Of a DNA stretch of 64,000 nucleotides, positions 10,426 through 21,270 are shown piece by piece (within the stretch, counting starts at the first letter, position 1; every line of letters starts with the position of its first letter). A program made the position numbers and the translations under genes. This DNA is from Plicaturopsis crispa FD-325 SS-3 (Eukaryota > Basidiomycota > Agaricomycetes > Amylocorticiales > Amylocorticiaceae): positions 406,128 through 470,127 of the forward strand of contig KN832570.1 of NCBI GenBank assembly GCA_000827205.1, read 5' to 3'. Below the pieces are notes generated by a model. That model searched no databases and was not told where the DNA came from. It was given only the letters and a program-made list of their open reading frames with translations.

Positions 10426-13400
10426 TCAAGGCGCCTCCATCTTGACGACATGTTTTCGTGGTTCGAGCCTGAAGCGCTGCTTTGCTTTTGCCTGATGCTT
10501 CTTGATCCGCGCTCTGCACCGGTCGCACATAGCGCCGACAGCATCGTCCGGGATGGCGCGATGACACGACTTCCCAACGCATTGCCGCTGCAACACATAG
10601 TATATCAGAAACCCCAAACTGCAAACGTCAACGAAAATCAAGACCACTCACACTATGCGATCCGCCCACCCCCGCCGCGTCCTGCATCACGACGTCGCTC
10701 GGGGACTCCGACGTCGGGCTAGGAGTGATAGTAGTCGACGCACTTTGCTGGGCAGGCGGCGGTACAGACCTAAACACGGAGAACGACGAGGTCGAACTCG
10801 ACGACATGCTCGGCTGAGGGTCCTTCTGGTGGCGAAAGACCGAGAATGACGAGGTTGGGACGGTGCCCGCCGCGACGTTGGCGTTCGCGGGCTCGGCCGA
10901 CTTCTGTGCAACCTCCTGCGGCTGCGGTGTCTGGCTGGTGGCTTGTGGTTTCTCAGCAGCGTCCGCGGGCTTTTTAGCTGATGCATCTGGTTCCACCGCT
11001 TTCCTACGCTTGCGCTTCCGATCGGTCGTACTATTCGTCGGTGTTTTCTGCGACCAGCAGCAGGTAAGCATTCAAGGGACACAAGCCATGATAATCCGAA
11101 AAACTGTACCGTAGGCTGGAACTCAAGGCGCCGATAGTCACTGGCACTGGCCGGGGGCTTGGGCGGAGCATAGGGCGCCGCGCCGTAAGGCTGCAGCGGG
11201 GTCTGCGAGGTGGGGTTATACTGGGGCCCCGATTGCGCCATGGCATACGGATACGGCCCATAGGGCGGAGGAGCATAAGGATAATGGGCATATGGCTGAG
11301 GCGGGTACGGCGGCTGGGGCTGGCCGGCTGAAGCCGAGGTGCCCGCCTTCGGCGGCGCTGCAGTGTATGGCGGCATATTGTACGGCGGGGGCATGTAGTA
11401 CGGAAACTGGTACGGCGGCTGTCCATAAGGAGGATATGGCGCGGCCCCAGGCAGCGGGGCGCTGCTGGGGGCGGCTGCAGGCTCTTTCTTGGGTTTGGGA
11501 GCCTTCTTGGCACGTTTCTTGCGAGGACGGGGACCCTCAGCGGTGGACTCCGTTTCGGCGGATGCTCCAGCGGTATCGGCTGCCACTATAGATGAGTAGT
11601 AAGATCAGATCCCAGTCCCGTAATGGTAAGAATGTGACGCACGTTCTGACGTGCTTGCTTCGTTGGCGGACGGTGTGTCTGCGGGAAGAGACTGGGACAA
11701 GCAAGGGAAAGATCAAAAACCAAAGGAAAGGCGAATCCAGTTCATGGCATACCTCAGACGTTGCCCCATCAGGTACCAAGGGGTTGGTGAACGGTGCGTC
11801 AGTAGTAGAGTCTCCTTCGGTCTTTGCTTTCTTCGAAGCTTTGCTAGCAGGACGGCGAAGGGCCGGCGACTCGCCCGGCACCGGTTTGCCTTGCTGCCGC
11901 AGGCGCTGGTTCCTCCTTACAATCCTGTCGTTCTCCCTGCACGCATCGCACATCTTCCAGGGCACCGCAGGCGAGAGGAGATTGTAGCACGGCTTCACGG
12001 AGCAGACGTGATTCGTGCGACGCGAGCCACGCGCAGGTGCTGGTACTCCGCTGGTATCGATACTACTCCCGGACGCCTGAGAAACGCTTATGAGTACTTA
12101 GACAGGTTATTGGTGAAGGAAATATGCAAACCTCGTTCTCGTCTTCGTCTGCGGTTTCCCCATCGGCATCATGTTCTAAATCTCTTGGTTCATGCGTGAA
12201 TAGAGGATCGCCTGTCTTGAGCCTCTTCTTCTTTCCTTCCCCGTCGCCTGGTGGGTGTTTAGACTCTTCACGGCTCCTGTTAGGACCGCGCGCCTTGGAC
12301 ACCTTCTCGCGCACGCGCTTCAGCTTACTGTGGTGCCGGTTCTGAAGGCGATGCTGGTCACAGCGCCTGAATAGGTAGTTGCCGGGCAAGAGTTTGTGGC
12401 AGTGGGAGACGGTGCACATGCGCGCAGGGAGGGGGTGACCTTGGTTCATTTCGTTCAGCTGGCTCGGATGGGGCTGCCATTCATCCAAGCTCCGCGCCCA
12501 AGCATCCCATTCTTCCTCCGGAGCTTCTGCGAGGGACTTTGCGCGACACTCAGTTATGCGTCGGGTGAGTGATGGAATTTGGAGGTGCTTACTGGCAGCC
12601 CTGCATCAGCTCTGCGTTTATCCTCAGCCTCCCTAAGTTTCTCCAACTCGGCGTCAGTCTCAACGCGTTCACGCTTCCATTTGGCGCGCTTAGTGATTCC
12701 GTAGGCGCGATACCTATCCCGGCAGGGCTCGCACATCTTGAAAAAGTAGTCCCCAGGCATGATCGTTTTGCATCCTTTCACAGAGCAGAATCGGGGCGGG
12801 TACGACTCGTCTTTTCCTGTGTCCTGTTCGTGGGGAGCGTCGGGGTCCTCTTCCTCTTCGTGCGGCTGGCCGTCGAACGACGGACCGGCACTAGGCGTAG
12901 CATCCTGCGGGAGAGCTGAACTGGAGGCTTGAGACGCGTTGTTGTCTATAGAAAATTGTAGGGGCGGCAATGTGAGGGCACCTGCTAACTCAGAAGTCCG
13001 GGACGCGAAGAGACGCGGGTCTAAGACAGTTGTGGGCCAAGGGGATAGAGAGCCATCTGGTATGTGAGCCGTGTGCTATTCCTAATATTCAGCATTTGAG
13101 AGTGATCGCAGCTAGCTTGGATTGACTTGCCTCTTTCTCGAGACTTGGATCTATGGGAATGTGGGACGGGCCTGCGTCATGTGTATCATGGCCGAGGGAA
13201 TTATTCGGTGTGGGCTGAGCTGGTACCCAAGCTGCGGGCTCCTCTGCATTAGCAGAGACCGGCGCGAGCCCCTGGATGGCATCCTTCTCTCTCTTGCGCT
13301 TTGCACGCTTCGTGCTCGCATAAATTCGATGGCGTCCACGGCAACCCTCGCACATTTTTGTGCCCGAGTCCGGCTGCAGCGTCTTGGAGCATCCCCGCAC

Positions 13401-13628
13401 TGAACACACCCGTGGCGGTCCTGCGTTTGGCATTGACGCAATCGTGTCTGCGACGGGGAGCCCGTCTCCCCTATCGGCATTGGTGCCATTTGCGAGCGTG
13501 CGGTCTGCGGTAGGGGAATCGTTTTGGTTTGTGTAATGGCTCTCGAAGGACAAGGGGAAATAGTCCGTAACGCTCATCGTAATTCCTCCAGGCTCGCGCA
13601 GTCGGACGTTGGGCCAGATTGTAGACAC
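10426..13628 (-). CDS. Multi-module Cys-rich protein with five C-x4-C-x12-C-x2-[C/H] motifs
   Basis: I join eight minus-strand exons: 13628-13127, 13056-12593, 12548-12132, 12076-11753, a 28-nt microexon 11678-11651, 11585-11110, 11047-10652 and 10587-10426. Phases fit throughout, although the first intron donor, the exon-3 acceptor and the microexon are the least certain parts. The product holds five copies of one module: CSVRGCSKTL..KMCEGC, CSVKGCKTIM..KMCEPC, CTVSHCHKLL..RRCDQH, CSVKPCYNLL..KMCDAC and CVGKSCHRAI..AMCDRC. Spacing is always C-x4-C-x12-C-x2-C (His in the third). Each is followed by a Lys/Arg-rich helix such as TKRAKRKRE. Between modules 4 and 5 lies a Pro/Tyr-rich stretch, then a Ser-rich repeat containing SSFSVFR twice. 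Metal binding and a nuclear or nucleic-acid role are inferences from Cys spacing and basic tails. I recognise similar hypothetical proteins in basidiomycetes but no named family. Confidence 0.7.
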
Positions 13629-13842
13629 GAAGAGAGATTGGGATTAGGTTTAGTTCAGACTCAGCCGGTCTAACACTCCAAACTCAGCTCGGCATCGCGT
13701 CGGCACGCCGCAGCCCCAGACACTCTGCACAGAATCGCACGGAAAGATACATGTTACACTGTACACAGTACAAGACGAGTATGAAGGGTTATAGTGAAAG
13801 CACCATCACGGTCTATATATCACTGGTCCAAATTGCAACGCG

Positions 13843-15996
13843 TCAGGAGAAACTGGCGACTGCCGAAGCGACTCTCTCGAGGCCCATCTCCAAGGATGCC
13901 AGCGTCATGGCTGCGGTATCTGGAGCTGAAATGCAATATCTGGTTACGCACTCCTTTTAGAGATTGTGAGCCGTACCTCCTTCCATCTCTGTACGCCATC
14001 TCTCTAGTGCAGTCCGCAACGGGGCCAGTAAATTCGCTTCTACATTCGCAAGAACATCCACATCGCGCACCCTCGTCTACCAGCGCAATCAAATATCTTG
14101 TAAGCGTGCGCAAGAAGAAAGGATTCTGGAGACGCACGCGGTTGCGAGTGTCTCGCTGCAGCAGGACATAATAGAACGAGAGCGCCTCCGCAAGCCGCGC
14201 CGGCTCGCGCGACTCCGACTCGATAAACTCCTCTGCTGAGATCGCACTCGCGAATAGGTCGCGTGGACTGGGCTGCAAGAGGATGGGCGCAAAAGTCTGC
14301 AGCAGAAGCGGGGAGGCGAATACACTCTCGTCCTGCCCGGCAAGCGCACCCAGGACGGCGTCTTTCACCAGCCCGATGCCGGCTACGCGCATCTGCGGGA
14401 ACGCTGCGTCCTCGGAGGTGAGTGTTCGGAGTGCATCGAGTCGTGCGGGTGGAGGGAGCTGGTTAATCGCGAGACCTAGGAGGCGGAAGCAGAGGTGGCG
14501 TGTAGGCGGGTCACTGTGCGCTGAGGCGAGCGGGTCGAGCATGTCGATGAGGGGTATTAGGAGCTCTGGCGAGAGGTTGTTCGAGGAGTGCGCGGCGGTA
14601 TCACGGGGAGAAGGAACAAGCGTCCGAAGGAGCACTGCCAGTGTTTCGTCGAGTCCAATGTTACTCCTCAGCGATGTAAGTATAGCGGGGAACAAGTGGG
14701 TCAGCTGTGCTTGCGAGAGGGGGGATTCTTGATCGTAGGCTAGCAAAATGAGAGCACTCAGTGGCGGACTATCTTCGTCATCAGCTACTGCGTGTAGTGC
14801 GGCTGATGCTTCCTGGCCGGGATGAGCCAATGAGTTTTTGAAAATCAAGATCACCAGGCATCACTCACTGCAGCGTGTTTTATGGTACGCTCACCTTCCT
14901 CCCATCCATCTTTGACCGCAGAGCGGAAAACAAGTCGCGGCATAAGGGTCTCAAATGTGCGCTGCGCAATGCTAGATTGGATCCATCGCGCATTGCTCGT
15001 AATTGTCCTGTCGAGTAAGTTACGGAGGCTCCGCTTTTAATGTAGGACTTTAGCGCGCTGTATACGCAGTATCATCACCCCATCACCCACCTCCAACGTC
15101 ACGTAGTGTTGTTGATCATGGGCAGTGTTAGTCATTGCTGCCACCCATGCGACGGATTTGGAGATAAATTGAGACACGGCAGATATCAAATCGCGTCCTG
15201 AGGATTTCGTAGAGTATGAGGAGGCGAGACCGACGGCAGATTCCAGCCCGTATAGAAGCGAATTGACGGTCTCCGCAGGAGTCTTTTTACCGCGTTCTTT
15301 TAGTCGCGGGATGGCTGCACGAAATATGAGCTTTTATAGTAAGGGACGTGTGGTATGCTTACATGCAGCATACAGGAGAACGAGCCGGATCAGTTGCTCG
15401 GGTGGGGAGACCGCTGTATTGTCCGCTTCATTCTCTGCATCCTCGTCCAGCTCAGAGCTGAGTTGTGACTCTAGGCGTTCAACGGCCTCTTGCACAGCGA
15501 GCATGACCTCTCTCGCATTGCTGCATTCGCCCATCAGAGCTAAAACGCCCTTCGACGACTCGTTGGGGCACGTTAGCAAGGAAGGTAGAACATTCAGTGG
15601 GTCCTAAGCGCATATTGGCCATGTAAATACATGATCGAGGACATTTCAGGGTGGATGAACGAACAAGCAGAGATGCAGACCCAGTCGTTGAGAGGGTATG
15701 CAATATGTCTGCGAGAGTAGATCCTGAATCGGCGTCCGTCGCGGCTGTTGCGATGAGTGAGGATAGACCGTTGGTAGCTGCCTGTGCCGGATACGTTAAC
15801 ACATTAACCTCGTTGAGTTGCAGTGGGCACTATGTGGACATTCTTTATTCATCCCTTCCGAGGTGGATTTTAGAATACTTGACGGCGAGATGGATGCGAC
15901 ATTGAGAGCATTCGACGAAAGGCAACAAGTGCTCACCTCTTTGTCTGGGAGCTGGAGAATACCACCCAAAGTGTCTTTTGCGGTTTTCGGGTCCAT
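13843..15996 (-). CDS. YAP/Alf4/glomulin (DUF1760) family protein
   Basis: Eight exons (15996-15937, 15829-15665, 15603-15363, 15314-15091, 15033-14869, 14812-14071, 14039-13977, 13925-13843) give 580 residues with consistent phases. The product looks all-helical. Runs match the basidiomycete DUF1760 pattern: ECSNAREVMLAVQEAVERLE, PPEQLIRLVLLYA, a SIAQRTFETLMPRLVF segment followed by GWEEGE, LSALILLAYDQE and LDETLAVLLRTLVPS. It ends with ANLLAPLRTALERWRTEM. The family includes yeast Ybp1/Ybp2 (Yap1 binding, oxidative stress; Ybp2 also at kinetochores), plant Alf4 and animal glomulin, an inhibitor of cullin-RING ligases. Which role applies here cannot be read from sequence. A degenerate copy of its 5' end is present at about 17525-17620. 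Confidence 0.75.
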
Positions 15997-16643
15997 CGTT
16001 CGCGATCGGCCCTACGTGAGTGTCTGTAGTGGCCAGGCCTCCAAGTTCTGAAGTTCAATGAAAGGAGAGCTCAAAGGCCGGTCAGATTCAACGGTGTGCC
16101 GCGGGGCTTCAAATACGGACACGTGGCTTGTAGGAACATCTGAATTCAACCAGAACAGCCGCTGCCGAACATCCACGTACGCAGGAACGACACACATACA
16201 CATGAGTCTCTTCGTGAACCCCTCAAGCACCTCGGCCTTACAAGTGCACAGGAATGGACCTGGCCGAAGCGCGCCCGGCAATTTGTAAGACTGGGCAACT
16301 TGAAGCCACAACGCACGGCTCCTACTAGGGCTGCTCAATTCTTAGGTCGGTCGGTCGGTCGCAAAAAGTTAAGTCACGAACAGTATAAGTCATGTGACAT
16401 CTTGCAGTTCTCCCGCTCGATTTTGGCTGGAGACCATCGTTCGGCAACTGTTTCGTAGCGTTCGGCAATGGTGGCAAAAAGCTCCAGATCACGCAGCGCA
16501 TGACCAAACGTGACTTAAATTTTTGCGACCGACCGACCGACCTAAGAATTGAGCAGCCCTACTATAGGCATTTCTTGAGGTCCGTTTGTTTTTGCATCTT
16601 ACACCCCGCGTTTTCTTCTTTCAACGCATCCACCTTCGAAATC
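15997..16643. promoter_or_regulatory. Divergent promoter region glomulin (-) / ABM1 (+) carrying a MITE
   Basis: A 647-bp divergent spacer. Positions about 16040-16150 recur at 17600-17720, and about 16145-16325 recur in part at 19917-20107, so most of it belongs to a duplicated unit. The MITE at 16326-16561 makes up its right half and ends 82 bp before the ABM1 start codon. Confidence 0.7.
16326..16561. mobile_element. 236-bp MITE with 53-bp terminal inverted repeats
   Basis: The left end reads tagggctgctcaattcttag and continues through four ggtc units to gttaagtcacg at 16378. The right end (16509-16561) is its reverse complement with one mismatch. There is no coding frame inside, so it would depend on a transposase elsewhere. 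Flanking 4-mers are ctac (16322-16325) and ctat (16562-16565), a possible imperfect target duplication. The paralogous spacer at 20101-20120 (ctcctataag) lacks the element and gives the pre-insertion site. TAGGG at the tips fits the loose hAT end consensus, but the short duplication does not fit the usual 8 bp of hAT, so the superfamily is undecided. The nearly perfect arms imply a recent insertion. Confidence 0.88.
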
Positions 16644-17448
16644 ATGACAGTCACTGAGATTTGCACGTTCTCAGCATCCGATGCATATCGGACGGACCAG
16701 TCGATCGTGAAGCCATTCGCGCAAACGTTGATCGGCACACCTGGTTTCATCAGGTGGGTCTGTTCCCTAGTTTGGTACGCTGTTCGGTGCATCTCAAGGG
16801 CGGCTACTATAACAGCTTGTACCACGGCCTTCAAGTTGAAGATCCCACCGTCGGATACATATTCATCGGTGATTAACATTCATAAGCATCGGTAGCGCGC
16901 CACAGGCATGCGCACTGTCATTCGATTGCTGATCGACGCGGCCGTATACAGTATGGGAGTCCTTCGAGGCCCACAAGGCGTTGATTGACTCTCCTGCCCA
17001 AGGGCCCATCCTCGATACCCTGAAGCCACTGTTCGCAGGCCAGTTCACCTCCGTCATCCATGCTAAATTCACCACCGACCCCACCGCGGCACTGAGTGCC
17101 CCGACGACCGAATACTTGTTCACCACCCCCAAGGAAGGGAGCTCAAAGGAGGCCCTGAGCGAGATTTTCTCCAAGCTCGCTCTCCGAGACTTCCCCGAAG
17201 TCCTTGGAGCGGCAGACGGACCGTGTATCGAGAGAGACGACACCCTCGTCCTAGTCGTAGGCTGGGAATCTGTTGAGGTATGTATTTTCGCGGTGACCTC
17301 TTTGGCTGCACGATACTGACCCCTCCCCGATGTGCAGGCTCATCGCGCGTTGATGAAGACCGCTCACCCTGACAAGCTCAAAATTTTGGGCACTCTCAGA
17401 GCACAGGGAGACTCCGTTGTCAGGCATCTGAAGTTGTCCAAAGTTTAA
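16644..17448 (+). CDS. Dimeric alpha-beta barrel (ABM-like) protein, copy 1
   Basis: Exons 16644-16753, 16816-16868, 16952-17277 and 17338-17448 (110, 53, 326, 111 nt) give 199 residues. The product has two ABM-type half barrels. The first opens MTVTEICTFSASDAYRTDQS and has YHGLQVEDPTVGYIFIVWES. The second runs from EYLFTTPKEGSSKEALSEIF to VLVVGWESVEAHRAL, each half with the W(E/D)S-x-E-x-H signature seen in this fold. Basidiomycete relatives are small cytosolic proteins of unknown activity; the fold is shared with antibiotic-biosynthesis monooxygenases and heme-degrading enzymes. Copy 2 at 20186 has exactly the same four exon lengths. A MITE lies 82 bp before the start codon and may affect expression. 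Confidence 0.85.
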
Positions 17449-17745
17449 TTCACTCCGATAATGAACAGCATGCCTTGCCGGTCGACGGGTGGCGCTGGTC
17501 AAGGGATAGACGACGTGAAATAGCGCCGAATATCACCCAGAGTGTCTTTCGCGGTCTCCGATTCCATCGTTTCGTTCTTTGTGGGACACTAAGTATGTGT
17601 ATATGTCGTTAGGCCTCCGGGCAATGGACTCAGTGGAAGGAATGCTCGGCCAGTCAGGGTGGGCCGCGGGCTTCAAATATGAGCGGTGGCCACGTGGGTT
17701 GTAGGAACCTGTGCTGTCTGTTATTCAACTTCAAACGGTCAACCG
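17449..17745. repeat. Mosaic of gene fragments: 2OG-oxygenase 3' end joined to glomulin 5' end
   Basis: Positions 17461-17524 match the minus-strand 3' coding end of the 2OG oxygenase at about 21523-21608; the shared runs include tgccggtcga, ggtggcgctggtc and tagcgcc. From about 17525 the sequence instead matches the glomulin first exon and its upstream spacer (about 15958-16150); shared runs include agtgtctt, tccatcgtt, ggcttcaaata and gttgtaggaac. Neither fragment is a functional gene. They mark the junction of a tandem duplication. Confidence 0.82.
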
Positions 17746-18026
17746 GTCACGGTAGACTTCGACTTCGACTGCATTTCTCGTCCCTTGGTCATTGGTATTG
17801 AGCGATCGTACTGTCCAGCAAATCGTTCCCAAACAAAGTCAAGATATCGTGTAGAGGGTAGATGCTCAGCGTGACTCGTACACGAGCGAACCGATCTGAC
17901 GCGCCGCCGGAGAATTCGAGCATTTCTTCGCATTGCACCAGCCTGAGGCAGGTCGACCCTCACACTTGTCCTGGGTAGACGTTTGCGGTACTCGCTACTC
18001 ATCAAGCTTCAAAAAACATTGATACC

Positions 18027-19361
18027 ATGCCCTACGATCTTCTCTCGATAACTGCGCCCATGGTCAATCAAAGTGACCTACCGTTTCGCATCCTCACGCG
18101 CAAATACGGTGCTACGCTTGCCTATACGCAAATGCTTCTGCCGGACAAGATTCTCGACGACCCCGCATATCTAGAGTATCACTTGCGCGACTTGCAAGCT
18201 GACCACGATCCCGTTATCGTTCAGCTTTGCGGAAATGATCCGGAGGTCGTCGTACGCGCAGGCAAAATGTTGCAGCCCTATTGTGATGGAATTGGTGAGA
18301 CTACTCAGCCTGTGTTCAGCATCGCATATGGTCCAGGACTTAGTGTGATTTTTTCGACGCGTTAGATCTTAATCTCGGTAGTGTCGCATCCACTTGACTG
18401 CCCGTGATCCCATGCCAATTTCTTCTTGACACGCAGGATGCCCGCAAGAGCATGCGAAACAGGGTCACTACGGCGCATATCTGCTGCCTCAAAAAGATTG
18501 GCCACTCGTGGAGCAAATCGGTGCGACATTATGGCTCTCGTCGCAAAGTTACACGCCATTCTCAAATGCTTATTCACGCATCCCGCAGTGTCCGCGATGT
18601 CGCACTCGCTCGCGGTGCCGGTATCCACAAAGATCCGCCTTACCCAGCCCGCATCTTCGACACCCCTGCTTGCCGGTCGGCTTGAACACGCGGGCGCGTC
18701 GTGGATCACCCTGCACGCACGACATGTCTCTGCACAGCGCAGAAGACACGGCGCCGCAGACCTTTCGGAGGTCGCCCGCCTCAAGGGGGCTGTCGATATT
18801 CCTGTCGTTAGCAACGGGAACGTGCGGACATGGGACGATGTCGCGAAGAATAGAGCGACGACCAGTGCAGATGGGATCATGGTAGGAGAGGCGTTGCTCG
18901 GGAATCCCGCGTGCGTTCGTTTTCTGTGTTGTACGTCTGCAGCTGCGAAATTCTAACACTATATCGCGACAGATTGTTTTCGGGGACAATACCTGATGCC
19001 GTGGAAATATCCCTCGAGTACCTCGAACTTTGTCGCGTCCATCCTGGAATCGTTGCCCTGCAGAATATGCAGACACATATCCGGCATTTCATTGAAACAC
19101 AATGGCTAGTGACATGTTGTACCTTTTTACCCGTCAAAGGCTGATCTTAGTTCTCTTCTCAGCGCGCGCCGACCGTGGTTCCCCAAGTTCAGGAGTACGC
19201 TGAAAGACTGTCATACAATCGATGACATCGAGGCCCTCCTTCGCACCAAAGTCCAGAGATGGAGAGGCAAACAGCCGCTTGCTAGAGACGATGCGGAAGC
19301 TTCGAGTTCTGGCTCCGATGACGAGAGCGTAATTGATTTTGTGCTGGATCTCAATGACTGA
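18027..19361 (+). CDS. tRNA-dihydrouridine synthase (DUS family)
   Basis: Six exons (18027-18294, 18366-18377, 18437-18520, 18589-18910, 18973-19104, 19163-19361) give 338 residues. The FMN-barrel signatures are all present: APMVNQSDLPFR, LAYTQMLLPD, VIVQLCGNDPEVV, DLNLGCPQEHAKQGHYGAYL with the catalytic Cys, VPVSTKIRL, GASWITLHARHVSAQRRRHG, IPVVSNGNVRTWDDV and ADGIMVGEALLGNP. The C-terminal helical domain has HIRHFIETQC and RRPWFPKF. The enzyme reduces specific uridines in tRNA D-loops using NADPH; the set resembles the Dus1-type clade but the exact position modified is not readable. Exon 2 is a 12-nt microexon. The last intron (19105-19162) starts with GC rather than GT; only this choice keeps phase. 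The gene interrupts a duplicated ABM/oxygenase unit. Confidence 0.92.
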
Positions 19362-20185
19362 TCCGACTCTCAAGGCTGATGATAAGCTAGTGCTCAAGGT
19401 CTTCAGCATCGGGGGTACTGTAGAACTGGGCGATAGATTGGTGAATTGTACAACCGGGCTCGGGCTCGGGCTCGGGCGCGTTTGAGCTCACAGTTTAACG
19501 GTAAGCGCAAATACGCTGTGGTACAAACCTGTTGCTTTATGGTTCAATGCTCTTTAGGATATGGTATCAAGATATTCAAAATGCTGGATGCACTCTCGAG
19601 CCTTGCAAACTGAATGACGCATCTAGAAGAGTAAGTACTCAACCTAACCAGGTAGTTTCGAGGATTTGCTCAATGCAGCCTATTTAAGCTTGTCAGGGGT
19701 ATCGGATTTCAGCGCACGCCCATCCTGAGGCGGCCTGAGTACTTTTGAGTCGTGTATCTACGACCGTTTTGAGTCCGTATTGACATGTTGACAATCGTGT
19801 TGCTGCCGCGATGCTTCTTACAACATAATCCGAATCGATCAGATGCTGAACGTTTGAACAGCCGGCCATCCACGTATGCAGCGGGTCGCACCTAAAGTCT
19901 GTTCACAAACCACTCAGGAACATTTGAACGGCCGCTGCCGGACATCCACGTACGCAGGACCTCAGGCCTCAGGACCCAGGTGCACGAAGCTTATACCACA
20001 GGAGTGGACTCAGTGCACCAGGCAGCCCAGGCTGCTTATGTTTCATAGCATGCGATTTGTCAAACTGACCGACGTGAACGAGCCACCACGCAACGCACGA
20101 CTCCTATAAGTATTCCTTGAGGTCCGTTTGTCTCTGTACCTTCAAGCCCACATTTTCTTCTAACAAGACATCCACCTACGAAATA
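19362..20185. other. Spacer DUS - ABM2 with repeated spacer copies
   Basis: A (gggctc)n-like stretch lies near 19459-19481. A short unit containing gccgctgccggacatccacg occurs at about 19928; a diverged relative lies at about 19853-19890, and another is upstream of ABM1 at about 16158. The last part (about 20085-20185) aligns with the ABM1 upstream region without the MITE. No gene seen. Confidence 0.6.
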
Positions 20186-20988
20186 ATGACAGTCACCGAG
20201 ATTTTGACGTTCCCAACGTCCGAGGCATATCGGACGGACCAGTCGATCGTGAAGCCATTCGCGGAAGCGATAGTCGGCTCACCTGGTCTCATCAGGTGCG
20301 TCTCCTCGTCTCCTCCTTTGATAGGCTGGTCAGTACATCTAAAAGACGGTTATCATCACAGCATACACCACGGGCTTCAAATTGAAGATCCCGCCGTTGG
20401 ATATTTGTTCGTCAGTGAGTATCATCAATAGTCGATGTCCCACTGGCACTGGCATCCGATTGCTGACGGACGCAACCGTGTATCTAGTATGGGAGTCCTT
20501 GGAGGCCCACCAGGCGTTGAGAAACTCTCCCGCCCAGGGGCCCCTCCTCGCCACCCTGAAGCCACTGTTCGCAGGCCCTCCCATCTCCGTCATCCATGCC
20601 AAATTCGGCGCCGATCCAACCGCGGCACTGAACGCCCCGGTAACGGAACTGGTGGTCTCCACCCTCAAGGAGGGGAGCTCCTTTGAGGCCATCAGCGACA
20701 TCCTCACCAAGATGGCTTACACGGAGCTCCCGACCATCCTGGGAGGGGCATATGGACCGGCTGTTGAGATAGAGCGGACATTTATGATGGTCGCAGGCTG
20801 GGAATCTGTTGAGGTACACATGTTTGCGCCCACTTTTTTAAACTCGTGGTACTGACGCGTTCCGTGGTTATGTGCAGGCTCACCGCGAGGTGGGAAAGGT
20901 CTTGACTCCTGACAAGCTCGAGCTCCTTGGCGCGCTCAGAGCACAAGGAGACTCCGTTGTGAGGCATAGCAAGTTGTCGAAGGCGTAA
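20186..20988 (+). CDS. Dimeric alpha-beta barrel (ABM-like) protein, copy 2
   Basis: Exons 20186-20295, 20362-20414, 20488-20813 and 20878-20988 have the same lengths as copy 1 (110, 53, 326, 111 nt) and give 199 residues. It begins MTVTEILTFPTSEAYRTDQS and repeats the two half-barrel signatures (IHHGLQIEDPAVGYLFV with WESLEAH, then MMVAGWESVEAHREV). The two proteins look clearly related across their length, with changes spread along it, so the duplication is not very recent. It converges with the 2OG oxygenase (282 bp between stops), the arrangement that also left an oxygenase fragment behind copy 1. Function unknown beyond fold. Confidence 0.85.
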
Positions 20989-21270
20989 TTAGAAACAAAG
21001 AGCGTTTGTATTGAGACGGTCGAGACGCCGTCAGTGTCAAATTTGTAATCATCGGCCCTGCGCCAACTGTACAGCTGGAAGGAAGGAACAGGATGCTTAG
21101 GATCCTACTTAGCATTCGCAGGAGGTAGGCTCCGAGCGTCAAAACCGACGACAAAAGGCTTAAGAGGTGTCGAGTCAGGCTACTTTTTGTACTAATACAT
21201 TGAGGCTTCATTATTTCAGACCCATCGGCGTCAGTACATTATGAGAATGTAGAAGTATACGCGTCCCCCG

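Noticed and set aside
19455-19485. Possible minisatellite (gggctc repeats)
   Set aside because: Only about four imperfect units; too short to call a repeat locus.
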